Source: Streptomyces caelestis (lineage in GTDB: Bacteria; Actinomycetota; Actinomycetes; Streptomycetales; Streptomycetaceae). Taken from it: DNA of 64,000 nucleotides. Shown in pieces: positions 47,630 through 56,469 of this stretch. Below the pieces are notes generated by a model that was not told where the DNA came from, made no database searches, and saw only the letters and a program-made list of their open reading frames with translations. The position numbers were made by a program, and so were the translations under genes. The stretch's first letter is position 1. Every line of letters begins with the position of its first letter. The stretch lies in NCBI RefSeq assembly GCF_014205255.1, contig NZ_JACHNE010000001.1, positions 6,014,001-6,078,000 of the forward strand. Reading direction: 5' to 3'.

Positions 47630-47790
47630 GCGTCTCGCGCCCCAGCGTCACATGCCGGGTCGGCGAGGTGACTTGAGGCACGCTTTGCCCTGCTCACAGG
47701 GCGGTCACAGGGCGGTCCCAAGGAAGCCCTGAGCGGCGTTGGTTGAGTGCCTGCCTCAGGACTTTCCCATCTTCCCTGGAGTTGGCTCTC

Positions 47791-48156
47791 ATGAAGCGTG
47801 TGCGTCTCGTTCCTGCCGTGGCCCTGCTGGCGCTCGCACCCCTGGCCCTGGTGGGCTGCGGCTCCAGCGACTCCTCGACGTCTTCGGGCAACGGGGGTTC
47901 CGGGCAGAGCCAGGCCTGCCGGGCGCCGTCGGGGGCGCCGAGCGGTGCGCCCTCGGGGGCTCCGTCCGAGGCGCCGTCGGATAGCACGTCCCGCGGTGCC
48001 AAGCCGACCGGGACGCCGTCCGGGGTGCCTTCGGGAATGCCCAGCGGGTCGCCGGGCGGCGGGCAGGGCGGTCCTGGGGGCGGCCAGGGCGGCGGCTGCG
48101 GGGGACCGGGCGGCGGGGGCCAGGCCGCCGGCGGGCAGGGGCAGCAGGCCAAGTAG
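47791..48156 (+). CDS. Low-complexity Ser/Pro/Gly-rich lipoprotein
   Basis: This 121-aa lipoprotein has a clear signal peptide and lipobox APLALVGC. The mature part is PSGAPSGAPSGAPSEAPS, then GTPSGVPSGMPSGSP and a Gly/Gln tail GGGQGGPGGGQGGG. No fold is expected. Two cysteines remain in the mature chain. It may be a cell-wall-spanning or surface spacer. The ATG has TGGAG about nine bases upstream. The short repeats make replication slippage and length differences between strains likely. Confidence 0.8.
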   Translation: MKRVRLVPAVALLALAPLALVGCGSSDSSTSSGNGGSGQSQACRAPSGAPSGAPSGAPSEAPSDSTSRGAKPTGTPSGVPSGMPSGSPGGGQGGPGGGQGGGCGGPGGGGQAAGGQGQQAK

Positions 48157-48163
48157 GCGTACG

Positions 48164-48184
48164 CGGACGGGCCCGGCCCGTCCG
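48164..48184. terminator. Short GC hairpin between lipoprotein and regulator genes
   Basis: CGGACGGG (48164-48171) and CCCGTCCG (48177-48184) are complementary with a 5-nt centre. It lies 7 nt after the lipoprotein stop and 68 nt beyond the stop of the convergent TetR gene. Confidence 0.6.
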
Positions 48185-48252
48185 GGACACGGCAGGGGCG
48201 GCGCGCTCGACGAACGGGCGCGGCCGCCCCTGCTGTCGCTCCCGGCGTGCGG

Positions 48253-48891
48253 TCAGTCCAGCCAGTGATGGCGGCCCAGGCCGATCAGCCGCATCTGGCG
48301 GGTCGCCACCCGCGTGGCGTGCCGGGTCCGCTCCTCGCGCTCCTGCTCCGGCCCCTCCAGCGCCTCCAGGAAGAGCGACGCGGTGATCAGCATCTGGTCG
48401 ACGTAGAGGTGCGCGAGCATCAGCAGGTCGTCCTCGGTCCAGCCCGCGGACACCGGGTCCTTGGCCAGTTCGTCCCTGACCTCCTGGGTGAACCGGGCCA
48501 GTTGTTCCCGTATGGCCTCCCGTACCGGCTGGACTCCGCCATGTCGTTCACGGGCGATGAATCGGACATGTGCGGGGTACCCGTCGACATGACGGGCGAT
48601 CAACTCGATGGCGCGCGCGATGCGTTCCTCCTGGTCACCCGTTCCGGACACCGTCGTCCGGATCATCGGGTGCAGGCTGCCCAGCGCCTCCTCGACCAGG
48701 GCCACGCCCAGATCCGCCGTGGAGCGGAAGTGGCGGTAGAAGGCCGTCGGGGCGACACCGACGGCGCGGGTGACCGCGCGCAGTCCCAGGCTGCTCAGAC
48801 TCTGCTCCTCCAGCAGCCCGAGGGCCGCGTCCAGGAGTGCCTGCCGGGTCTTCTGCTTCTGGGCCTGCCGGATGCCGAGCGTGTGACTCAT
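48253..48891 (-). CDS. TetR family regulator (FabR-like)
   Basis: This 212-aa regulator has the TetR helix-turn-helix LLDAALGLLEEQSLSSLGLR, then AVTRAVGVAPTAFYRHF, which strongly resembles FabR, the repressor of unsaturated fatty-acid genes. The C-terminal ligand domain has the pattern ...DQMLITASLFLEALEG. It is divergent from two small membrane-protein genes over 116 bp, which contain possible half-sites (GTGAAC and GTTCAC, 16 bp apart at 48957-48984). Lipid control is an inference from the resemblance. Confidence 0.87.
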   Translation of the reverse strand: MSHTLGIRQAQKQKTRQALLDAALGLLEEQSLSSLGLRAVTRAVGVAPTAFYRHFRSTADLGVALVEEALGSLHPMIRTTVSGTGDQEERIARAIELIARHVDGYPAHVRFIARERHGGVQPVREAIREQLARFTQEVRDELAKDPVSAGWTEDDLLMLAHLYVDQMLITASLFLEALEGPEQEREERTRHATRVATRQMRLIGLGRHHWLD

Positions 48892-49007
48892 ACCATGCAG
48901 TTAACAACTGTTCTCTGGAATTGAAAAGTCGTGGGACGCGCTAGACTGAGAAGTCAGTGAACAAGTGTAACTACAACCGTTCACCGAAACTCTGGGGGTT
49001 GTTTCCC

Positions 49008-49175
49008 GTGCTGTTCATCGTCGCCGCGCTCCTGCTGCTGGGTGTCGTCCTGGGCACCGTGGCCCACGCGCCGCTCACCTTCTCCGTCGCCGCGGGCGTG
49101 GTCATCGCCGTCTGGCTCGGCATCTTCGCGCTCCGCGAGCGTCACGGCCGCCGGCGCCACACGCAGGCCCACTGA
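49008..49175 (+). CDS. Small two-helix membrane protein
   Basis: A GTG with GGGGG nine bases upstream gives a 55-aa protein with two hydrophobic segments (VAALLLLGVVLGTVA and VAAGVVIAVWLGIFAL) and a basic tail RERHGRRRHTQAH. A GTG at 48957 would add 17 residues. No family is recognised. It sits in the divergent region with the FabR-like gene and may be its target. Confidence 0.6.
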   Translation: MLFIVAALLLLGVVLGTVAHAPLTFSVAAGVVIAVWLGIFALRERHGRRRHTQAH

Positions 49176-49232
49176 CCCCGAGCACGCTCACCGAGCACCA
49201 CACCACCGATCCGACACCGGGAGTCGATCACC

Positions 49233-49499
49233 ATGCAGCTCACCGCACCGGCCAGCCGCCGCACCGGTATCCGCGACACCGACGGCATGGCCGTCGCGTC
49301 CTTCGTCCTGGGCCTGCTGGGCCTGCTGGTCCTGAACGTCTTCCTCGGCCCGATCGCCATCGTGCTGGCGAGCATCGCCCTGTGGCGCGGCACCCAGCGC
49401 CGTGGCCGCGCGTTCCTGGGTCTGGGCCTCGGCATCGCCGACCTGGTGGTCCTGGCGGCGTTCATGCAGGCCGACAGCACGATCTCCTGGAGCTTCTGA
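49233..49499 (+). CDS. DUF4190-type small membrane protein
   Basis: This 88-aa protein has MAVASFVLGLLGLLVLNVFL, then PIAIVLASIALWRGTQRRGR and a last hydrophobic stretch GLGLGIADLVVLAAF. This is the two-helix DUF4190 pattern common in actinomycete membrane proteins of unknown role. ATG is preceded by GGGAG ten bases upstream. It is 57 bp from the preceding small membrane gene, so they may be cotranscribed. Confidence 0.8.
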   Translation: MQLTAPASRRTGIRDTDGMAVASFVLGLLGLLVLNVFLGPIAIVLASIALWRGTQRRGRAFLGLGLGIADLVVLAAFMQADSTISWSF

Positions 49500-49647
49500 G
49501 CCGTCGCCGGACAGCCTTTCGCCGACACGGCGCAGCCGGCCCGGGGGCGACGGGCCGCAGCCGCGCGGTAAAGCGGTTCGCTTCTCCTCAGTTCGGCCAG
49601 CCTTGATCTGAGGGCGGCCGGAGGGGAGCCGTAGAATCGGGCTCACC

Positions 49648-50817
49648 ATGGCTTACCTCGACCACGCCGCGACCACCCCGATGCTCCCGGAGGCGGCAGA
49701 GGCGCTCACCGCCCACCTGGGTGCCACCGGCAACGCCTCCTCCCTCCACGCATCCGGCCGGCAGGCCCGCCGCACCGTCGAGGAGGCCCGCGAGACCCTC
49801 GCCGAAGCCCTCGGCGCCCGTCCCAGCGAGGTCGTCTTCACCTCGGGCGGTACGGAGGCCGACAACCTCGCCGTCAAGGGCCTTTACTGGTCACGCCGTG
49901 ACGCCGACCCGGCCCGCACGCGCGTCCTCGCCAGCCCCGTCGAGCACCACGCGGTCCTCGACGCCGTGCACTGGCTCGGCGAACACGAGGGCGCCACCAT
50001 CGAGTACCTGCCCGTCGACGCCCACGGACGCGTCCACCCGGACGCCCTGCGCGAGGCGATCGCCCGCGACCCCGACGACGTGGCCCTCGCCACCGTCATG
50101 TGGGCGAACAACGAGATCGGCACGATTCTGCCGATCCGCGAACTCGCCGACGTGGCCGCCGAGTTCGGTGTCCCGCTGCACTCGGACGCCGTCCAGGCCT
50201 TCGGCCAGATCCCCGTGGACTTCGCCGCCTCCGGCCTCGCCGCGATGACGGTGTCGGGCCACAAGATCGGCGGCCCGTACGGCATCGGCGCGCTCATCCT
50301 CGGCCGCGAGCACGCCCCCGTGCCCGTCCTGCACGGCGGCGGCCAGGAACGCCACGTCCGCTCCGGCACACTCGACGTGCCCGCCATCGCCTCCTTCGCG
50401 GTCGCCGGCCGGCTGGCCGCCGAGCAGCGCGAGTGGTTCGCCCGCGAGATCGGAGCCCTGCGCGACGCCCTCGTCACCGCCGTCCGTACGGCGGTGCCGG
50501 ACGCGATCCTCGGCGGCGACCCGGACCCGGAGGGACGCCTCCCGGCCAACGCGCACTTCACCTTCCCCGGCTGCGAGGGCGACTCCCTGCTGCTCCTCCT
50601 CGACGCCCAGGGCATCGAGTGCTCCACCGGCTCCGCCTGCACCGCCGGCGTCGCACAGCCCAGCCACGTCCTCCTCGCCACCGGCACCGCCCCGGACCTG
50701 GCCCGCGGCACCCTCCGTTTCTCCCTCGGCCACACCTCGACGGAGGCCGATGTCGAGGCCCTGGCGAAGGCCATCGGCCCGGCCGTTGAGCGGGCGCGGG
50801 CGGCGGGGCTGACGTAG
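49648..50817 (+). CDS. Cysteine desulfurase (IscS/NifS type)
   Basis: This 389-aa PLP enzyme takes sulfur from cysteine. It has [36 protein letters not shown], the PLP Lys206 in [11 protein letters not shown] and active-site Cys331 in [10 protein letters not shown] gene for tRNA 2-thiouridylase (mnmA) follows in the same direction, so this desulfurase probably provides sulfur for that modification. An Fe-S role is also possible; no iscU or suf genes are nearby. The start is at MAYLDHAAT. Confidence 0.94.
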   Translation: MAYLDHAATTPMLPEAAEALTAHLGATGNASSLHASGRQARRTVEEARETLAEALGARPSEVVFTSGGTEADNLAVKGLYWSRRDADPARTRVLASPVEHHAVLDAVHWLGEHEGATIEYLPVDAHGRVHPDALREAIARDPDDVALATVMWANNEIGTILPIRELADVAAEFGVPLHSDAVQAFGQIPVDFAASGLAAMTVSGHKIGGPYGIGALILGREHAPVPVLHGGGQERHVRSGTLDVPAIASFAVAGRLAAEQREWFAREIGALRDALVTAVRTAVPDAILGGDPDPEGRLPANAHFTFPGCEGDSLLLLLDAQGIECSTGSACTAGVAQPSHVLLATGTAPDLARGTLRFSLGHTSTEADVEALAKAIGPAVERARAAGLT

Positions 50818-50838
50818 GGACCGGCGCGATCCCGGGGG

Positions 50839-50882
50839 CGTGCGGCGCTCGGCGCGGACCGGGGACGTGCGGCGCTCGGCGC
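50839..50882. repeat. Direct repeat of a 17-nt unit
   Basis: CGTGCGGCGCTCGGCGC occurs at 50839-50855 and again at 50866-50882, a 27-nt period. It lies in the gap after the cysteine desulfurase, just before a decayed membrane-protein gene. Confidence 0.7.
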
Positions 50883-50923
50883 CGGCCCTTGCCCGGGGCC
50901 GGGCCCGGGCGGACGTTCCGGAC

Positions 50924-51200
50924 GTGAACGTCGTCACGCAGGTCTTCGTCCCGCTCGCCGCCTGATCCACTCGGACTCGGACTCGTCGCCGGCGCCGTGG
51001 CCCCGCACACCGGGGGCATCACGGCCGCGCGCCCTGATCGGCTACCTGTGCGGGTTCCTGATCGCGTCCGCGGTCCTCATCGCGCTGTCGTTTGCCCCGG
51101 CTGTGGCGCGGGGCGCTCGGCCAGGGGCTGGCATCCGCCGTCGCGCTCGTGGCCGCCCCGTTCCGACCGGTCAGGCCGACGCCGTACGCGCCTCGCGGAC
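50924..51200 (+). pseudogene. Decayed small membrane-protein gene
   Basis: GTG at 50924 reads [13 protein letters not shown] and then a stop. About 71 nt later another frame continues with [20 protein letters not shown], and a third gives [20 protein letters not shown]. Joined together these would make a two-helix membrane protein. The interrupting stretch contains GGACTC repeats. The 3' end overlaps the minus-strand amidase gene. I do not recognise the family; the reconstruction is inference. Confidence 0.5.
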
Positions 51201-51836
51201 CAGCCGCATGTACGTGTCCCAGTCCCAGTGCGGCCCCGGGTCCGTGTGGTCCGTGCCCGGGACCTCCACGTGACCGATGATGTGCTCGCGGTCGACGGGG
51301 ATGTCGTAGCGCGCGCAGATCCGGGCCGTGAGGCGGGCCGAGGCCTCGTACATCTCGTCAGTGAAGTCCTGCGGGCGGTCCACGAAGCCCGCGTGCTCGA
51401 TGCCGACACTGCGCTCGTTGTAGTCGCGGTTGCCCGCGTGGTACGCCACGTCCAGCTCGCGGATCATCTGCGCGATGTGCCCGTCCTTGCGGACGATGTA
51501 GTGCGACGCCGCTCCGTGCGACGGGTCCTGGAAGACCCGCACGGCGCTGTCGAAGCTGCCCTGGGTGACGTGGATGACCACCATGTCTATGCCGTAGTCG
51601 TCGGGACGGTCCGCGCGGCGCCAGTTGGCGTCCGACGCGGCCACCCAGCGCGCGCCCGCGTAGTCGACCTCGCCGACCTTGCGGGGCTTCTCGACACCCG
51701 GCACGCGCCACCACAGACGCGCCAGCTCGTCCCGGGCCAGCAGGGCAGAGCCCGCCGCGGCCACCGTGCCACCGATCAGCAGCGCGCGACGGCCGACCTT
51801 CCGGTCGCCGTCCTTCGAAGCCTTCCGCTGTCCCAT
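51171..51836 (-). CDS. N-acetylmuramoyl-L-alanine amidase with Tat-like signal
   Basis: This is a 221-aa Amidase_2 (PGRP-type) enzyme. The N-terminus has a twin-arginine motif, [20 protein letters not shown], suggesting Tat export. The amidase domain shows the zinc-site regions [17 protein letters not shown] and [10 protein letters not shown]. It should cleave the bond between muramic acid and the stem peptide. It is divergent from mnmA over only 60 bp. Confidence 0.9.
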   Translation of the reverse strand: MGQRKASKDGDRKVGRRALLIGGTVAAAGSALLARDELARLWWRVPGVEKPRKVGEVDYAGARWVAASDANWRRADRPDDYGIDMVVIHVTQGSFDSAVRVFQDPSHGAASHYIVRKDGHIAQMIRELDVAYHAGNRDYNERSVGIEHAGFVDRPQDFTDEMYEASARLTARICARYDIPVDREHIIGHVEVPGTDHTDPGPHWDWDTYMRLVREARTASA

Positions 51837-51896
51837 GTGATCGCCAACGGATACCCGGCGGCCTTGGTTCCCGCGCCCCCGTACCCTGGAAGGGTT

Positions 51897-53027
51897 ATGA
51901 CTGACACCCCGCAGCGCACCCGTCCCCTCCGCGTCCTGGCCGCCATGTCCGGCGGAGTCGACTCCGCCGTCGCCGCCGCCCGCGCGGCCGAGGCGGGCCA
52001 CGACGTGACCGGCGTCCACCTCGCGCTCTCCGCCAACCCCCAATCCTTCCGCACGGGCGCGCGGGGCTGCTGCACCATCGAGGACTCGCGCGACGCCCGC
52101 CGCGCCGCGGACGTCATCGGCATCCCCTTCTACGTGTGGGACCTCGCCGACCGCTTCCGTGAGGACGTCGTCGAGGACTTCGTCGCCGAGTACGAGGCCG
52201 GGCGCACCCCCAACCCCTGCCTGCGCTGCAACGAGAAGATCAAGTTCGCGGCGCTGCTGGACAAGGCGCTGGCGCTGGGCTTCGACGCCGTCTGCACGGG
52301 CCACTACGCCAAGGTGATCGTCCACGAGGACGGCACGCGCGAGCTGCACCGCGCCTCCGACATGGCCAAGGACCAGTCGTACGTCCTCGGTGTCCTGGAC
52401 GACAGGCAGCTCGCCCACGCGATGTTCCCCCTCGGTGACACGGTCACCACCAAGGACGAGATCCGCGCGGAGGCCGAGCGCAGGGGCCTGGCGGTGGCCA
52501 AGAAGCCCGACTCGCACGACATCTGCTTCATCGCCGACGGCGACACCCAGGGCTTCCTGGCCGACCGGCTCGGCAGGTCCGAGGGCGACATCGTCGACGA
52601 GTCCGGCAACCGGCTCGGCACGCACGAGGGCGCGTACGGCTTCACCATCGGCCAGCGCAAGGGCCTGCGCATCGGCACCCCGGCGCCCGACGGCAAGCCG
52701 CGCTACGTCCTCGACATCTCCCCGGTCACCAACACGGTCACGGTCGGCCCGGCCGACGCACTGGACGTCAACGCCCTGACCGCGATCAAGCCGCGCTGGT
52801 GCGGCGTCGCCCCCAGCGGCCCGGGCACCTACACGGCCCAGCTCCGCGCCCACGGCGGCGAGACCGAGGTCACCGCCGAGCTGGTCGACGGCCGGCTGGA
52901 GGTGTCGTTCGCGGAGCCGGTCCGCGGCGTCGCCCCCGGCCAGGCGATCGTCCTGTACGACGGCACACGCGTGGTGGGCTCGGCGACGATCGCGTCGACC
53001 AGGCGGGCGACGGCGGGCGTGGCCTGA
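51897..53027 (+). CDS. mnmA: tRNA-specific 2-thiouridylase MnmA
   Basis: This 376-aa enzyme thiolates U34 of Glu, Gln and Lys tRNAs. The P-loop-like motif is [13 protein letters not shown]. Catalytic cysteines are C108 in [14 protein letters not shown] and C210 in [11 protein letters not shown]. The family motifs GHYAK and DQSYVLG are present. The ATG follows GGAAGGG closely. Sulfur is probably relayed from the cysteine desulfurase encoded 1.1 kb upstream, across the divergent amidase gene. Confidence 0.96.
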   Translation: MTDTPQRTRPLRVLAAMSGGVDSAVAAARAAEAGHDVTGVHLALSANPQSFRTGARGCCTIEDSRDARRAADVIGIPFYVWDLADRFREDVVEDFVAEYEAGRTPNPCLRCNEKIKFAALLDKALALGFDAVCTGHYAKVIVHEDGTRELHRASDMAKDQSYVLGVLDDRQLAHAMFPLGDTVTTKDEIRAEAERRGLAVAKKPDSHDICFIADGDTQGFLADRLGRSEGDIVDESGNRLGTHEGAYGFTIGQRKGLRIGTPAPDGKPRYVLDISPVTNTVTVGPADALDVNALTAIKPRWCGVAPSGPGTYTAQLRAHGGETEVTAELVDGRLEVSFAEPVRGVAPGQAIVLYDGTRVVGSATIASTRRATAGVA

Positions 53028-53133
53028 CCCCGCGGGGTGCGGACATCCGGGGCAGGCATGCCTCACGCGCGCGTGCCCCGTCCGGCTCAGCCGCCACGCG
53101 CGCGTGCCTCCGTCCCTCTCAGCCGCCGCGTGC

Positions 53134-53922
53134 TCACCCCCGCGTGAAGAACTCCGCCAGCGCCGGCGCCAGCACGTTCGGCTCCACCATGTGCGTCTGG
53201 CCCTGGAGCGTGCGGTACGACCCGTCGGGGACGGAGTCCGCGATCGCCCGGGCCGCCTCGCGCAGCCAGCCGGGGCTCGCGTCGCCCGCGACCGCCAGCA
53301 CGGGGACGCCGATCGAGGCCAGCCGGGCGCGCGGGACCCGGCCGTCGCGCATGACGGCGTCGTCGTAGGCGAGGCTCGGGGCGAGCGCCTCCATGCCGGC
53401 CCACATGGGGGACTGGCGGGCGCCCTGGATCACCCCCTCGGCCAGGCCGGTCAGCCGCAGGAACAGCTCGACCGCGTCCCCGCGCCGCCCCTCGCCGAGT
53501 GCCTCCGTCAGACGCGCGGTGTACTCCGCGCGCTCCCTGGCGCCCTCCTCGGACATCGTGAACGGCGTCTCGTAGACCGCGACGCGCCGCACCGGCAGGC
53601 CGCTCGCCGCCGCCTCAAGTGCCAGTGCCCCGCCCGACGAGATGCCGTACAGGAACGCCTCGCCGCCCACCGCCTCGATCACCGCCGCGAGGTCCTCGAC
53701 CTCACGCTCCACGGCGTACGGCGCCGTGTCCCCGCTGGCACCGCGACCCCGGCGGTCGTACACCACGGCCTGGAAACGCTCCGCGAGCGACACGGCCAGC
53801 GGCGCCAGGGTGCCGCCGGTCGACATCGCGCCGCTCACCAGGACGACCGCGGGGCCCCGGCCGGTGCTCTCGTAGGCGATGCGGGTGCCGTCACGCGAAA
53901 GGATCTTCTTGTCCATGCCCAT
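53134..53922 (-). CDS. Alpha/beta hydrolase
   Basis: This 262-aa hydrolase has PAVVLVSGAMSTGG near the start (oxyanion region), DRRGRGASGD, the nucleophile elbow YGISSGGALAL with Ser, an Asp in VAGDASPGW and the catalytic His in GQTHMVEPN. The substrate is unknown. Two ATGs are close together (53922 and 53916). It runs in the same direction as the DUF427 gene upstream of it, 55 bp apart. Confidence 0.88.
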   Translation of the reverse strand: MGMDKKILSRDGTRIAYESTGRGPAVVLVSGAMSTGGTLAPLAVSLAERFQAVVYDRRGRGASGDTAPYAVEREVEDLAAVIEAVGGEAFLYGISSGGALALEAAASGLPVRRVAVYETPFTMSEEGARERAEYTARLTEALGEGRRGDAVELFLRLTGLAEGVIQGARQSPMWAGMEALAPSLAYDDAVMRDGRVPRARLASIGVPVLAVAGDASPGWLREAARAIADSVPDGSYRTLQGQTHMVEPNVLAPALAEFFTRG

Positions 53923-53977
53923 GCAGACTGCCGCACGGCACGGTGTTCATCGATGAGGCGGGCCGCGCGTCAGCCGA

Positions 53978-54301
53978 TCACATCACTTCCACCTCGTAGA
54001 AGCACAGGTGGTCCTTGATCTCCGCCACGTCCGGCTTCGGCTCCGGATACGCCCAGACGAGATCCGCGGCGTCCGGCAGCGACCAGTAGGACGCGGTGCC
54101 CTTGAACGGGCAGTACGTGCGCGTGCCGGACGGCGTCAGCAGGTCGAGGCGTACGTCCTCGGCCGGGATGTAGTAGCGATCGGGACAGCCCGTCTCGCGC
54201 AGGACGAGCGGCCGGTCGCTCTCCGCCAGGACCTGCCCGGCGTACACCACGCGCACGGGCCGGTCACTCTTCTTGATGGTGATGCGGTGCCCGGTGGTCA
54301 C
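53978..54301 (-). CDS. DUF427 domain protein
   Basis: This is a small 107-aa single-domain protein with the DUF427 pattern VRVVYAGQVLAESDRPLVLR, YYIPAEDVR and TYCPFKGTASYWSL. The family is common in actinomycetes and its function is unknown. GTG has GAGGAGGG six bases upstream. It is divergent from the methyltransferase gene over 82 bp. Confidence 0.9.
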   Translation of the reverse strand: MTTGHRITIKKSDRPVRVVYAGQVLAESDRPLVLRETGCPDRYYIPAEDVRLDLLTPSGTRTYCPFKGTASYWSLPDAADLVWAYPEPKPDVAEIKDHLCFYEVEVM

Positions 54302-54383
54302 GAACGCCCTCCTCGGGGTAGCGGACTCCTCGGATACAGCGCACGTCGAAGCGGAGTTCTTCCCTCGCCGCAGGAGGCCACCC

Positions 54384-55187
54384 ATGCGAGCCACGGAACC
54401 GGCCAGAAACCGCAGTGCCCTGGCCCACCAGGTCCGGTACGCCCTGCGCCACCCGGAGCGCGTGCCCGCGCACGCCCGGCGCGCGGTGCGAGACGCCTGG
54501 CTGCGGCTGCGATACCGCGACCACATCGCGTACTACCGCGCCGTGATGGCCTCCGACGCGGCGCGCAGCGCGGAGGCGGCGGTGGGACACAACCCCTCGC
54601 GCGAGGCGTGGCTGCGGATCGGGCGCATGCAGTTCGACTACCTCGTGAAGCACGGTCTCCGGCCGCACCACCGCATGCTGGAGATCGGCTGCGGCAACCT
54701 GCGCGCCGGGCGCCTGTTCATCGACTACCTCGACGCCGGGCACTACTACGGCATCGACATCTCGCCGCACATCCTGCTCGCCGCCCAGGACACCCTCGTG
54801 GCCGAGAAGCTCCAGCCCAATCTGCCCTACCTGGCGCTCGCCGACGACCTCACCTTCGCCTTCCTGCCCGACGCGCACTTCGACGTCGTACACGCCCACA
54901 GTGTCTTCTCGCACTCGCCGCTGCACGTCATCGAGGAGTGCTTCGCCCACGTCGGCCGGATCCTCGCGCCCGGTGGGTTCTTCGACTTCACGTTCGACCG
55001 CACCGAGGGCGAGGAGCACCAGGTGCTGCACGAGGACTTCTACTACCGGACGGCGACGCTGACCGAACTCGCCGCCAAGTACGACCTGGAGGCCCGGTTC
55101 ATGGACGACTGGGAACAACTCCCGCACCGGCAGTCCAAAATGCGGGTCACCGCGACGGCGGACCGGGCCCGTACGGTGGGCTCATGA
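54384..55187 (+). CDS. SAM-dependent methyltransferase
   Basis: This 267-aa protein has a basic N-terminal helix (RSALAHQVRYALRHPERVPA) followed by a class I methyltransferase domain. SAM motif I is MLEIGCGNLRAGRL, and later motifs are YYGIDISPHIL, DVVHAHSVFSH and ILAPGGFFDFTF. The substrate is unknown. ATG has AGGAGG eight bases upstream. Its stop overlaps the LOG-like gene start as ATGA. Confidence 0.88.
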   Translation: MRATEPARNRSALAHQVRYALRHPERVPAHARRAVRDAWLRLRYRDHIAYYRAVMASDAARSAEAAVGHNPSREAWLRIGRMQFDYLVKHGLRPHHRMLEIGCGNLRAGRLFIDYLDAGHYYGIDISPHILLAAQDTLVAEKLQPNLPYLALADDLTFAFLPDAHFDVVHAHSVFSHSPLHVIEECFAHVGRILAPGGFFDFTFDRTEGEEHQVLHEDFYYRTATLTELAAKYDLEARFMDDWEQLPHRQSKMRVTATADRARTVGS

Positions 55188-55723
55188 ACATCTGTGTCTT
55201 CCTGTCCGCCGCCGACCTCGACGAGCGCTACACCCGTCCCGCGCGGGAGTTCGCCACGCTGCTGGGCAAGGGCGGCCACACCCTGGTGTGGGGCGGCTCC
55301 GACGTCGGCCTCATGAAGGTGGTCGCCGACGGGGTGCAGGAGGCGGGCGGCCGGCTCGTCGGCGTCTCCGTGCGGTTCCTCGCGGCCAAAACCCGCCCCG
55401 GCGTCGACGAGATGGTCGTCGCCCGTGACCTCGCCGAGCGCAAGAAGCTGCTCCTGGAGAAGGCCGACGCCGTGGTGATCATGGTCGGCGGCACCGGCAC
55501 GCTCGACGAGGCGACCGAGATCCTGGAACTGAAGAAGCACGGCCACACGGACAAGCCCGTGGTCCTGCTCAACACCGCGGGCTTCTACGACGGCCTGAAG
55601 GAACAGTTCCGCCGTATGGAGGACGAGGGCTTCCTGCCTCGCCCGCTCACCGACCTGGTGTTCTTCGCGGAGGAGCCGGTGGGGGCGCTGGCGTACCTGG
55701 AGGAGAGCCGGGGCGTCGAGTGA
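55184..55723 (+). CDS. LOG-family-like protein (TIGR00730 / nucleotide phosphoribohydrolase fold)
   Basis: This 179-aa Rossmann-like protein has the family shape: MNICVFLSA at the start, LVWGGSDVGLMKVVADG, and the signature MVGGTGTLDEATEI. The usual signature PGGxGTxxE is nearly kept, with Val in place of Pro. LOG proteins release cytokinin-like bases from nucleoside 5'-monophosphates; the role in bacteria is less clear. The start lies inside the methyltransferase stop. Confidence 0.87.
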   Translation: MNICVFLSAADLDERYTRPAREFATLLGKGGHTLVWGGSDVGLMKVVADGVQEAGGRLVGVSVRFLAAKTRPGVDEMVVARDLAERKKLLLEKADAVVIMVGGTGTLDEATEILELKKHGHTDKPVVLLNTAGFYDGLKEQFRRMEDEGFLPRPLTDLVFFAEEPVGALAYLEESRGVE

Positions 55724-55750
55724 CCGCGCCCTGATGCGAGCATGGCCGGC

Positions 55751-56440
55751 ATGGCTACTCATGTGATCACCGGAGCCGGCTCCGGCATCGGCGCCGCCGT
55801 GGCCCGCCGTCTGCACGCGCGCGGGGACGACCTCGTGCTGCACGCGCGCGACGCGGGCCGCGCGAAGGAGCTGGCGGCCGCGTTCCCCGGGGCGAAGACC
55901 CTGGTCGGCGACCTGGCCGACCCCGACAAGCTCTCCTGGGCCTTCTCCCACCAGTCGCTGCCCGACCGCGTGGACTCGCTGCTGCACATCGCCGGGGTCG
56001 TCGACCTCGGCCCGGTCGGCGAGCTCACCCCGAAGACCTGGCGTCACCAGCTCAACGTCAACCTCGTCGCTCCGGCCGAACTGACCCGCCACTTCCTGCC
56101 CCAGCTGCGTGCCGCCCGGGGCCACGTGGTCTTCGTCAACTCCGGCGCCGGTCTCAACGCCCACGCCGACTGGTCCGCGTACGCCGCCTCCAAGCACGGT
56201 CTGAAGGCCCTCGCCGACTCCCTGCGCCACGAGGAGCACGCGGGCGGCGTCCGCGTCACCTCGGTCTACCCCGGCCGCACGGCAAGCCCCATGCAGGCCA
56301 AGGTCCACCAGCAGGAGGGCAAGGAGTACGACGCGTCGAAGTGGATCGCCCCCGAGTCGGTCGCGACGACGATCCTGATGGCCCTGGACCTGCCGAGGGA
56401 CGCCGAGGTCAACGACCTGACGGTACGACCGGGGAACTGA
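55751..56440 (+). CDS. Short-chain dehydrogenase/reductase
   Basis: This is a 229-aa SDR with the nucleotide motif VITGAGSGIGAAVA, the structural LHIAGVVDLGP region, and catalytic Ser in FVNSGAGLNAH with YAASKHGLKAL. All three of Ser, Tyr and Lys are present. The substrate is unknown. The ATG of MATHVITG was chosen; another ATG three codons earlier is possible. It is close behind the LOG-like gene. Confidence 0.91.
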   Translation: MATHVITGAGSGIGAAVARRLHARGDDLVLHARDAGRAKELAAAFPGAKTLVGDLADPDKLSWAFSHQSLPDRVDSLLHIAGVVDLGPVGELTPKTWRHQLNVNLVAPAELTRHFLPQLRAARGHVVFVNSGAGLNAHADWSAYAASKHGLKALADSLRHEEHAGGVRVTSVYPGRTASPMQAKVHQQEGKEYDASKWIAPESVATTILMALDLPRDAEVNDLTVRPGN

Positions 56441-56469
56441 CCGGCCGGGACGCTGCGTAGGCTGCTCCG

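Noticed and set aside
48921-48947. TTGAAA / TAGACT as a promoter for the small membrane-protein gene
   Set aside because: The spacer is only 15 nt, too short for a confident principal-sigma promoter.
51864-51887. TTGGTT / TACCCT as a promoter for mnmA
   Set aside because: Spacing of 12 nt is not acceptable; the region is too short to decide.
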